The translations under genes were made by a program, and so were the position numbers. A DNA stretch of 64,000 nucleotides, taken from the NCBI GenBank assembly GCA_036399015.1, contig DASWNW010000081.1, forward strand, positions 1 through 64,000. The letters are read 5' to 3'. This DNA comes from QHVT01 sp036399015. GTDB lineage: Bacteria > Acidobacteriota > Thermoanaerobaculia > Gp7-AA8. The notes under the pieces were generated by a model. The model worked only from the letters and a program-made list of their open reading frames with translations, did no database searches and had not been told where the DNA came from. Shown in pieces: positions 34,438 through 41,027 of this stretch (positions are counted from its first letter, which is position 1; each line of letters starts with the position of its first letter).

Positions 34438-34662
34438 ATGCGCGTTCGAATCGACTACTGCGGGGTTTGAAACTACCTGCCCCGGGCCTCCAGTTTGGCG
34501 GCCGAAATCCGGAACACTCTGGGGATCGAGACGGATCTCGTCCGCGGAAGTGGCGGCATCTTTGTCGTGTCGTGGGAAAACAACACCCTTTTCTCCAAGC
34601 GGGACGAGGGGAGATTCCCGAGCGAGGCCGAGATCATCGAGAAACTCCGGGCTCTACGGTGA
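34438..34662 (+). CDS. SelW-like (Rdx family) selenoprotein with in-frame UGA
   Basis: A 74-residue redox protein if the TGA at 34468-34470 is read as selenocysteine. It begins MRVRIDYCGVU, giving a CxxU motif with Cys8 and Sec11, then NYLPRASSLAAEI; this is the Rdx/SelW pattern Y-C-x-x-U-x-Y-x-P. The rest follows the family to its end: GIETDLVRGSGGIFVV, a strand, then ENNTLFSKRDEGRFPSEAEI with a stop at 34660. Reading continues smoothly across the TGA in one frame, and a SECIS-like hairpin lies 14 nt downstream. The start is 2 nt after the PP2C stop, so it is translationally coupled. The alternative, a 10-codon ORF ending at TGA, would leave 63 conserved-looking codons unexplained. No sel genes are in the window. 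Confidence 0.85.
34485..34503 (+). promoter_or_regulatory. Bacterial SECIS-like hairpin inside the SelW-like gene
   Basis: GGCC (34485-34488), U, CCA, loop GUU (34493-34495), UGG, C, GGCC (34500-34503) folds as 4 bp, one U-C mismatch, 3 bp and a GUU loop. A guanine is first in the apical loop, followed by U, and the loop begins 22 nt after the UGA, within the distance known for bacterial SECIS elements bound by SelB. Confidence 0.65.
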
Positions 34663-34727
34663 TGCCGGTCACGTCGCGTTAGTCCCGGTTCTATGGCATC
34701 ATTGCCGGAAGTCAAAGAGGGAGAACC

Positions 34728-35531
34728 ATGAAGAAGAACATTGTCGGTATTGTTGTCCTCGCCACGATGCTCCTGGCGGGGACCGCTATGGAAGCACAGA
34801 TCACCTTCACGCAGAAGCAGACCGCGGACGGTCAGAACCTGAAGCACGATTTCGTGCGCTTCGACAACGCGCTGCTCGGCCGCCTGATCTACACCGGCGC
34901 CAACGCGGCCGGAAACCGCTATTTCGGTTTCGTCAACAGCGGCGGCGACTACATCGGCTTCTTCTCGCCGACGTACATGGTCTTCCAGGTGCCGAACTCC
35001 ACCCGCCAGATGCTCGTCGACGCCACCGGCGTCACCATCGGCTCGAATGCCGCCGACCAGAACGTCCGCCTCACCGTCAACGGTGCGATCGACGTCAAGG
35101 GCAACATCGCCGCGAAGTATCAGGACGTCGCGGAGTGGGTGCCGGCCTTCGGTGCTCCGGTCCCGGGCACGGTCGTCATCCTGGCCGAGAATGCCGTCAA
35201 CCACGTGACCATGTCGAACACCGCGTATGACACGCGCGTGGCCGGCGTCGTCTCGTACCAGCCGGGCGTGATCCTCGGCGAGCCGGGCGCGGATAAGGTC
35301 CAGGTCGCGACCACCGGCCGCGTCAAGGTCAAGGTCGATGCGTCGGCCGCCGGCGGCATCAAGGTCGGTGACCTGCTCGTCACCAGCGACAAGCCGGGCG
35401 TGGCCATGAAGTCCGTGCCGGTCGACATCGCCGGAATCAAGCTGCACCGCCCGGGCACGGTGGTGGGGAAGGCTCTCGAGCCGCTCGAGAAGGGCGAGGC
35501 CGAGATCCTCGTTCTCCTCTCCCTGCAGTAA
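34728..35531 (+). CDS. Secreted protein of unknown function
   Basis: A 267-aa exported protein. Signal peptide at 1-23 (KKNIVGIVVLATMLLAG, cleavage near AMEA-Q). The rest is beta-rich: residues 25-120 with repeated Asn/Gly turns (LIYTGANAAGNRYFGFVNSGGDYIG), and a C-terminal domain (about 125-267) starting KYQDVAEWVPAF with PGTVVILAENAVNHVTMS and RVAGVVSYQPGVILGE. The second part looks like the carboxy-terminal domains of phage-tail- or cell-surface-type proteins, but I cannot name a family with confidence. GAGGGAGAACC precedes the ATG. It is separated by 65 bp from the selenoprotein. Confidence 0.8.
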   Translation: MKKNIVGIVVLATMLLAGTAMEAQITFTQKQTADGQNLKHDFVRFDNALLGRLIYTGANAAGNRYFGFVNSGGDYIGFFSPTYMVFQVPNSTRQMLVDATGVTIGSNAADQNVRLTVNGAIDVKGNIAAKYQDVAEWVPAFGAPVPGTVVILAENAVNHVTMSNTAYDTRVAGVVSYQPGVILGEPGADKVQVATTGRVKVKVDASAAGGIKVGDLLVTSDKPGVAMKSVPVDIAGIKLHRPGTVVGKALEPLEKGEAEILVLLSLQ

Positions 35532-35540
35532 GCAGCCCTC

Positions 35541-37238
35541 GTGCATGCGGAGGTCGAGGAGCTCCGGCCGAGACTGAAAGAGGTCCTCTACGACTGCGCG
35601 GTCGACATCCGCGCAACGAAGGCGGCCCTCTATCTGTTCGACGGCTCGAGCAGGTTCGAGCTCGTCACCGAATACGGTTTTCGCGGTGCCATCCGCCCCT
35701 CGGCGGATGAGAAGGATGCCCTGGTCGACCGTTGCGGCCGCGGACGCACGCCGTTCTTCGTGAACGGCGTCGCGTCCGAGCCCCGGTTGTCCGAGCTGCT
35801 GTACGCGGCCTCCACCGATCGCCTCCTCGCCGCGCCGCTCTACTCCCGCGGGAAGCTGATCGGCTTCATCGACATGCGCGACAAGGCCGCCAAGGCGCCC
35901 TTCGAGAAGGACGACGTGGCCAAGGCGCAGCACATCGCCGACCGCCTGGTGGAGCTGCTCGCCGATAAGCCGATCTTCGGCCACCGCTTCATCGCCCTCT
36001 CGAAACTGAGCGGCGCCCACCCCTCGGCCGTCGTCGCCCCCCACGAGCCCATCGTCTCCAATGGAGTGGCGGCCGCTCCGGCCGCCGGCCCTGCGCCGGT
36101 CGCCCCCAAACCACCGGCCGCCGATCCCGCCGCTGCTCGACCGTCCCCTCCACCCACCCCGCCGCCCGCCCCGAGCATGGCCTCGGTCGTCATCCAGGCA
36201 CGCAGCGTCGCCGGCCGTCTCTTCGCCGCGACGCCGGAAACGCTCTCCGACGCCGAGGTCGCCGCCGCGCGCGACGTCCTGCGCTCGATCCTGCTCATCC
36301 CCGGCGCCGTGGCGGCGACGTTCTCCGCGTACGGTCACCTCGGCGGCGTGCAGGAGATCGCCGCCCGCTCCACGCTCGCCGACGAGGCGAAGAATCTCCT
36401 GCAGTCGAAGCTGAACGTCTGGCTGACGAAGAGGGGAGAAGCGGGCGGCGCGATCCGCACCTCGGTGCTCACCCCCTTCGGCACGAGCGGCGCCGTCGTC
36501 ACCGGCGCCGACATCCAGAAGGTCTTCACCGCGCCGCTCACCGCGGGAGCGCTGAAGGGTCTGTATCTGACGGTCGCCTTCACCGGCAATCCGGAGCGCG
36601 TCGCGCACGAGCTCCTCGGCGTCATGCACGCGCACCTGCAACTGGTGCTCGAGCAGTCGCTGCAGCGGGGCGCGCTGGCTTCGCTCCGCGCGCGCGTCGC
36701 GGAGAAACTTGTCGAGCCGGAGCTGACGAAGTACCCCGAACTGCGGCGGCACACCGCCGCCGTCGCGACGCTCTCCGAGGCGTTCGCCCGCCACCTCGGC
36801 CTCCCGGCCGCGGACGTGGAGAACGCGCGCCTCGTCGCCGTGGTGCATGACGCCGGCATGCGCCTCCTCGACTACGAGCGCCTCTACCGCAAGAAAGACC
36901 TGACGCAGGAGGAGCTCGGCTTCCTCCGCGAGCATCCCGTCGTCGGCGCCGCGATGGTCGAGCCGCTCCTCGGCCCCGACGTCGCCCGCGCCGTCCTCTG
37001 CCACCACGAGCGCGTCGACGGCCGCGGCTACCCCAACGAGCTGCACGGCGACGAGATCCCGCTCCTCGCACGGGTCGTCCAGCTCTGCGACGCCTGGGTC
37101 GCCATGACCGACCCCGAGACCTATCAGACCCCCGAGACGCCCGAGACCGCCCTCGCCACCATCGCGAGTGCCGCCGGCAGCCAGTTCGACGCCGAGCTGG
37201 CCGCGAAGTTCGCCGATTACGTGAGGACACGACGATGA
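35541..37238 (+). CDS. GAF / HD-GYP cyclic-di-GMP phosphodiesterase-like protein
   Basis: A 565-aa cytosolic protein. Residues 1-135 form a GAF sensor domain (AALYLFDGSSRFELVTEYGF; LLAAPLYSRGKLIGFID). A Pro/Ala-rich linker at about 170-212 follows, encoded in part by a palindromic TGGAGTGGCGGCCGC element. A second helical/GAF-like region covers about 213-395. The C-terminus is an HD-GYP domain: HTAAVATL, VVHDAGMRLL, LREHPVVGAAM and HHERVDGRGYP (HHExxDGxGYP signature), all expected for metal-dependent c-di-GMP hydrolysis. Starts at GTG 9 nt after the secreted-protein gene; its stop overlaps the next gene by ATGA. Confidence 0.88.
   Translation: MHAEVEELRPRLKEVLYDCAVDIRATKAALYLFDGSSRFELVTEYGFRGAIRPSADEKDALVDRCGRGRTPFFVNGVASEPRLSELLYAASTDRLLAAPLYSRGKLIGFIDMRDKAAKAPFEKDDVAKAQHIADRLVELLADKPIFGHRFIALSKLSGAHPSAVVAPHEPIVSNGVAAAPAAGPAPVAPKPPAADPAAARPSPPPTPPPAPSMASVVIQARSVAGRLFAATPETLSDAEVAAARDVLRSILLIPGAVAATFSAYGHLGGVQEIAARSTLADEAKNLLQSKLNVWLTKRGEAGGAIRTSVLTPFGTSGAVVTGADIQKVFTAPLTAGALKGLYLTVAFTGNPERVAHELLGVMHAHLQLVLEQSLQRGALASLRARVAEKLVEPELTKYPELRRHTAAVATLSEAFARHLGLPAADVENARLVAVVHDAGMRLLDYERLYRKKDLTQEELGFLREHPVVGAAMVEPLLGPDVARAVLCHHERVDGRGYPNELHGDEIPLLARVVQLCDAWVAMTDPETYQTPETPETALATIASAAGSQFDAELAAKFADYVRTRR
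36062..36080. repeat. Palindromic element copy in the HD-GYP linker
   Basis: TGGAGTGGCGGCCGCTCCG differs by one base from the repeat ends found in the CheW linker (55662 and 55794). It encodes Ala/Pro-rich linker residues of the HD-GYP protein. Confidence 0.55.
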
Positions 37239-37585
37239 TCTGTGCAGGCTGCAATCAACTGATCCTGAACGGCGGCGTCATCTGCATCGGCTGCAACAGC
37301 CCGCGGGACGATGACGCGCCGCCGAAGCTGTCCTACCACGCGCTCGCGCTGACCGTGCGCCGCCTCAAGGGCCTCGTGCTGGCGTCGCTGTTCTTCGGCA
37401 TCCTGGTCGCGCCGTTGACCATCTGGATTGCGACGAAGGCGCTCCGTCGGTTTGGCAACGTCCCCACGGCCGACCCTGCCGAGCTCCGGCAGATCGTCCT
37501 CCTCCGCCGCCTCGCCATCGCCCTCCTCCTGTTCTGGGCGCTCTACCTCGGAGCCGAGCTGGCGGACCTGATGCGCGCGAGCTGA
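37235..37585 (+). CDS. Zinc-ribbon membrane protein, function unknown
   Basis: A 116-aa protein. CAGC at 3-6 and CIGC at 17-20 make a short zinc ribbon, followed by two TM segments at about 48-70 (LVLASLFFGILVAPLTIWIA) and 91-108 (LAIALLLFWALYLGAEL). Small proteins of this kind are common and mostly uncharacterised. It is coupled to the HD-GYP gene by an ATGA overlap, so a role in the same signalling process is possible. The repeat-filled gap begins directly after it. Confidence 0.75.
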   Translation: MICAGCNQLILNGGVICIGCNSPRDDDAPPKLSYHALALTVRRLKGLVLASLFFGILVAPLTIWIATKALRRFGNVPTADPAELRQIVLLRRLAIALLLFWALYLGAELADLMRAS

Positions 37586-37599
37586 AGCGTCGTTGAAAC

Positions 37600-37940
37600 C
37601 CTCGCGAAGGTTGCCGAACGAGCTCCGGATCGTCGCGAACGACCTCGACGGACGTCACGAACCGGCTCCGGAGAGTAATGAACGACCTTCCGGACCGAAT
37701 CGACGACCTGCGAAAGGGTAACCGACGACATCGAGGCAAATCAGTCGACGACCTCTGAGACCTCATCGACGACGTCACCGACCGTGCCGGCGACCGCGTG
37801 CCGGTGAAACGATGACCCCATCGACGGTAATCGACGACATCGTCAGAAGTAATCGATGACGTCGTGGAGGCAATCGATGACGTCGTGGAGGGAGTCGATG
37901 AGGGGATCGAGGGGAATCGACGACGTCGCCAACAGACGGG
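37600..37940. repeat. Degenerate ~21-24-nt tandem repeat array in a gene-free gap
   Basis: The 366-bp gap between 37585 and 37952 has no convincing gene and is filled with variants of a unit built on AATCGACGAC(A/G)TCG. The clearest pair is AATCGATGACGTCGTGGAGG at 37851-37870 and again at 37872-37891, period 21. Others start near 37697, 37721, 37738, 37829 and 37915. Many units contain the palindrome GACGTC. Spacing and decay are not those of a CRISPR array. Confidence 0.7.
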
Positions 37941-37951
37941 CATGACCCCGC

Positions 37952-38758
37952 TCAGTAGCCGATCAACTCTTTGCCGGCCGTAGCCGCTTCGCGGATGCGC
38001 TTCAACTGTGCCTCCGAACAGGCGTAGCCAAACGACTTGTCAAAGTCGCACGCCGGTGCCTGCTCGACGACCGGTATCTCGAGGTCCATCTCGTCGATCG
38101 GGCCGTACAGGAGCAGTTGCCCCAAGAGCCAGGAGTATGCCGATCCCTCCGCCACCCGGAAGAACGTCCCCCGCATCCGCTCGATCGCCTCGAGGAGATA
38201 CACGTCGACCGTCGGCCGGATCTCGTGCCGCAGCCGCCGCACGCCCTGCTCATCCTGCAGTTCCGTGTCGGTGATCCGCCACTCCCCGCCGCGCGTCGCG
38301 ATCGTGATCGGCGTGGCCGTGTTGAACAGCTCAGGATGCGCGTGCGCCTCTTTGAACGTCTCCGAGAGCGTCTTCGAGGTGAATGGCCCCACCATCGATG
38401 CTTCGACGAACGTGCGCCTCTTCACGTCCGAGATCCGGTGCGTCGACACGTGCGGCTCGACGGTCGTGACGTTCTCCAGCAGCACGTCTCCATGGCCGGG
38501 ATCGCGCAGCAGGACCACCGCGGAGGACCCAGCCTCGCTGATGCTGGTGATCAGCGTGTACTCGTACACCAGCGCCCCCTTCGCGTCGCGAAGCTCGAAG
38601 TGCCGCCGAAAGTTGGCCGTGGGCACCAGCCTAGGCACGTAGACCTCGACCTCCTGCACTTCGGCAGGTGCTGGCTGTACCGGCGCCGGATCGTCCGCCG
38701 CGATGCTCAGGCTCGGCAGAAGGAGCAGCAGCAACGCGGAAATCACCAGGCGCCTCAT
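37952..38758 (-). CDS. Secreted protein of unknown function
   Basis: A 268-aa exported protein: signal peptide at 1-20 (RRLVISALLLLLLPSLSIAA), a Pro-rich start, then a mixed alpha/beta domain. Two Cys residues near the C-terminus (ACDFDKSFGYACSEAQ) could form a disulfide. Sequences such as YEYTLITSISEAGSSAVVLL and EVEVYVPRLVPTANF look like an immunoglobulin-like sandwich. I do not recognise the family. Monocistronic, with the tandem repeat array at its 3' side and a divergent small membrane protein gene upstream. Confidence 0.75.
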   Translation of the reverse strand: MRRLVISALLLLLLPSLSIAADDPAPVQPAPAEVQEVEVYVPRLVPTANFRRHFELRDAKGALVYEYTLITSISEAGSSAVVLLRDPGHGDVLLENVTTVEPHVSTHRISDVKRRTFVEASMVGPFTSKTLSETFKEAHAHPELFNTATPITIATRGGEWRITDTELQDEQGVRRLRHEIRPTVDVYLLEAIERMRGTFFRVAEGSAYSWLLGQLLLYGPIDEMDLEIPVVEQAPACDFDKSFGYACSEAQLKRIREAATAGKELIGY

Positions 38759-38838
38759 CGCGCACGCAGCTTAGGGAGCGGGAGCATGTCCGTCAATAAG
38801 GCCATTAGGGTGTCGCGTTGTTGGCCCTCCCGGCCCGG

Positions 38839-38844
38839 TACAAT
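38839..38844 (+). promoter_or_regulatory. Candidate -10 box of the small membrane protein gene
   Basis: TACAAT ends 11 nt before the GTG at 38856 (14 before the ATG at 38859). TTGTTG at 38818-38823 could serve as -35 but only 15 bp away. Confidence 0.35.
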
Positions 38845-38855
38845 CGACTGCTCCC

Positions 38856-39227
38856 GTGATGACGACTGAGGCACCGCGGAAAGATCTCGAGCGATCTCGC
38901 GTCGCCGTTCTGATTCTGTTCAGCGTCGCGTTCGTCCCGCTGTTCGCGAACATGATCGCTGTCCTCGGCAACGCGGCACATAGTTTCCAGTTCGCCGGTC
39001 TTCTCGTCGCGCTGCTTGCAATTCTTCTCCGCTGGAAGTTGAACGTCGGCATCGCCACAACCGCGGTGGCGGTGCTCTCCGCGGTGCTCGCGCTGTTCCG
39101 GTCGCCGGAGCCATTCGCATACATCAGTTACACAGGGGCGTTACTGGCGGCCTGCCTTCTCCTCCACGCCCTCATCCGGGCTCTCACCGGCCAGAGGCGC
39201 CCCGGTGGTCCGTTCCCGCGGGTATAG
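38856..39227 (+). CDS. Small membrane protein of unknown function
   Basis: A 123-aa protein (122 if the ATG at 38859 is used) with four hydrophobic segments at about 16-33, 40-58, 63-80 and 88-110 and a short positive N-terminus, so probably a four-helix inner-membrane protein. No motif recognised. It stands between a secreted protein gene on the other strand and gatC, 9 nt before gatC, though gatC seems to have its own -10 box (39223-39228). Confidence is moderate since it rests on coding pattern and the upstream TACAAT box. Confidence 0.6.
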   Translation: MMTTEAPRKDLERSRVAVLILFSVAFVPLFANMIAVLGNAAHSFQFAGLLVALLAILLRWKLNVGIATTAVAVLSAVLALFRSPEPFAYISYTGALLAACLLLHALIRALTGQRRPGGPFPRV

Positions 39228-39228
39228 T
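39223..39228 (+). promoter_or_regulatory. Candidate -10 box of gatCA
   Basis: TATAGT overlaps the last codons of the preceding gene and ends 8 nt before the gatC ATG. A start site at 39235-39237 would make the gatC mRNA leaderless. Confidence 0.3.
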
Positions 39229-39236
39229 TCGGGCCC

Positions 39237-39521
39237 ATGAACATCGACCGCGACGAAGCGCGCCGCATCGCGGCGCTCGCGCATCTCGAGCTCGACGAGC
39301 CGGGGCTCGACCGGATGGCGGCGGAGATGACGAAGATCCTCTCCTACATCGATCAGCTCAACGAGGTCGACGTGGAGGGCTTTGACGAGCACGAGACCGA
39401 GCCGACGCCGTTCCGCGACGACGAGCCGCACACCTCCGTCGACCGCGAGCTCGTGGCCGCCAATGCCCCGGCCTGGCGCGACGGCCTCTTCGTCGTCCCG
39501 AAGGTGATCGGAGGTGAGTGA
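39237..39521 (+). CDS. gatC: Asp-tRNA(Asn)/Glu-tRNA(Gln) amidotransferase subunit C
   Basis: A 94-aa subunit that wraps around GatA and GatB in the transamidosome. The family pattern is complete: IDRDEARRIAALAHLELDE, MTKILSYIDQLNEVDVEG, ETEPTPFRDDEP and the C-terminal FVVPKVIG. No Shine-Dalgarno sequence precedes the ATG. It overlaps gatA by 8 nt. gatB is not next door and must lie elsewhere. Confidence 0.96.
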   Translation: MNIDRDEARRIAALAHLELDEPGLDRMAAEMTKILSYIDQLNEVDVEGFDEHETEPTPFRDDEPHTSVDRELVAANAPAWRDGLFVVPKVIGGE

Positions 39522-40911
39522 GCTTCTCGACCTCCCCTGGACCGAGGCGCGCGAGGCCGCCTCGCCGCGCGAGTACGTCGACGCCTGCCTGCGCGCCATC
39601 GAGGCGGGCAACCCGGCGCTGAACGTCTTCCTGCACGTCAATTCCGAGGCGGGGGAGGGGACGCTTCCGATCGCGCTCAAGGACAACATCGTCACCACCG
39701 ACATGCCCTCCACCTGCGGCTCGCGCATCCTCGGCGAATTCCGCTCGCCGTTCGACGCCACCGCGGTGAGCCGCCTCCGCGCGCGCGGCGCGTCGCTGGT
39801 CGGCAAGACCAACATGGACGAGTTCGCGATGGGGTCGTCGAACGAGCATTCCGCGTTCGGCCCCGCGCGCAATCCGTGGGACCCGAGCCTCGTTCCCGGC
39901 GGCTCGTCGGGCGGCTCCGCGGCAGCCGTGGCCGCGCGCATGGTGCCGGCAGCCCTGGGCTCCGAGACGGGCGGCTCCGTGCGGCAGCCGGCGGCCCTTT
40001 GCGGCGTCGTGGGTCTCAAGCCGACCTACGGGCGCGTCAGCCGCTCCGGCCTGGTGGCCTTCGCCTCGAGCCTCGACCAGATCGGCATCGTGACCAAGAC
40101 CGTGCGCGACTGCGCCGAGGTCCTCGCCATCATCGCCGGCCACGACCCGCTCGACTCGACCTCCAACCCCTGTCCCGTCGACGACTACACCGCCGACATC
40201 GACGCCGGCGTGAAGGGTCTCCGCTTCGGCATCGTCAGGGAGGCGCTCGAGCATCTCACCGGCGAGGTGCGGGAGAACTTCGACGCGGCGGTGGCGGTGC
40301 TCCGCGGCGGCGGCGCGCACGTCGAAGAGGTCTCCATCCCCACGATCGGCTACGCGATCGCCGTCTACTACATCGTCGCCAACGCCGAGGCGAGCGCGAA
40401 CCTCTCGCGCTTCGACGGCATCCGCTATGGCCATCGCAGCACGCGCGCGCGGACGCTCGAGGAGGTCTACTCCGGCTCGCGCGGCGAAGGGTTCGGCGCG
40501 GAGGTGAAGCGGCGGATCATGCTCGGCACGTTCGCGCTGTCGTCGGGCTACTACGACGCCTATTACGGCCGCGCGCAGCGCGTGCGGGCGAAGCTGCGGC
40601 ACGAGATGGTGCAGGCGCTCCGGCGGGTCGACTTTCTGATCACGCCGACCACGCCCGAGGCGGCGTTCCCGATCGGCGCAAAGTCGGAAGACCCGCTGTC
40701 GATGTATCTCTCCGACATCTTCACCGCGCCCGCGAACCTCGTCGGCATCCCGGCCATCGCCGTGCCGTCGGGCTTCAGCCGTGCGGGCCTGCCGCTCTCG
40801 CTGCAGCTCATGGCCGCCCACTTTGACGAGATCACCCTCTTCCGCGCCGCGGCGTTTTTCGAGCGCGAGACAGGTTATTGGAGGCGGAAGCCGGGAGGGG
40901 AGCGGTCTTAG
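39514..40911 (+). CDS. gatA: Asp-tRNA(Asn)/Glu-tRNA(Gln) amidotransferase subunit A
   Basis: A 465-aa amidase-signature glutaminase that supplies ammonia to GatB for converting mischarged Glu-tRNA(Gln)/Asp-tRNA(Asn). The catalytic triad is visible at the family spacing: Lys56 (IALKDNIVT), cis-Ser131 (GGSSGGS) and nucleophile Ser155 (ETGGSVRQPA). The length is somewhat short versus the usual ~480. Start is GTG inside gatC. The stop TAG runs straight into the word-repeat hairpin at 40911-41003. Presence of GatCA implies an indirect route for Gln- or Asn-tRNA. Confidence 0.96.
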   Translation: MSELLDLPWTEAREAASPREYVDACLRAIEAGNPALNVFLHVNSEAGEGTLPIALKDNIVTTDMPSTCGSRILGEFRSPFDATAVSRLRARGASLVGKTNMDEFAMGSSNEHSAFGPARNPWDPSLVPGGSSGGSAAAVAARMVPAALGSETGGSVRQPAALCGVVGLKPTYGRVSRSGLVAFASSLDQIGIVTKTVRDCAEVLAIIAGHDPLDSTSNPCPVDDYTADIDAGVKGLRFGIVREALEHLTGEVRENFDAAVAVLRGGGAHVEEVSIPTIGYAIAVYYIVANAEASANLSRFDGIRYGHRSTRARTLEEVYSGSRGEGFGAEVKRRIMLGTFALSSGYYDAYYGRAQRVRAKLRHEMVQALRRVDFLITPTTPEAAFPIGAKSEDPLSMYLSDIFTAPANLVGIPAIAVPSGFSRAGLPLSLQLMAAHFDEITLFRAAAFFERETGYWRRKPGGERS

Positions 40912-41003
40912 AGTCTCAGAGTCGCAGAGTCTCAAAGTCTCAGAGGAGCTTCGCTACCGCGGAACCACTTTGCGACTCTGAGACTCTGCGACTCTGCGAC
41001 TCC
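40911..41003. repeat. Long hairpin of tandem AGAGTCTC/AGAGTCGC words after gatA
   Basis: The left arm (40911-40943) is four copies of an 8-nt word of type AGAGTCTC/AGAGTCGC. The right arm (40968-41003) is its reverse complement with few mismatches, so a stem of about 33 bp with a 24-nt loop can form. It may terminate gatA transcription, though there is no T-run. Confidence 0.75.
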
Positions 41004-41015
41004 CCACGGGGGGTG

Positions 41016-41021
41016 TACAAT
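41016..41021 (+). promoter_or_regulatory. Candidate -10 box of the amidase gene
   Basis: TACAAT ends 6 nt before the GTG at 41028, just downstream of the gatA hairpin. A start site at the GTG itself would give a leaderless mRNA. Confidence 0.35.
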
Positions 41022-41027
41022 TTCCTC

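Noticed and set aside
34467..34682. A 71-aa plus-strand ORF starting at the TGA of the SelW-like gene in another frame
   Set aside because: It has no recognisable features, while the frame through the UGA gives a full SelW-like protein. It is a shadow of the selenoprotein.
37600..37940. CRISPR array
   Set aside because: Units are 21-24 nt, degenerate and directly adjoining with no unique spacers; no cas genes are present.
40878..41027. N-terminal extension of the amidase through the gatA hairpin
   Set aside because: The extension would bury the signal peptide 50 residues inside the protein and translate the word-repeat hairpin.
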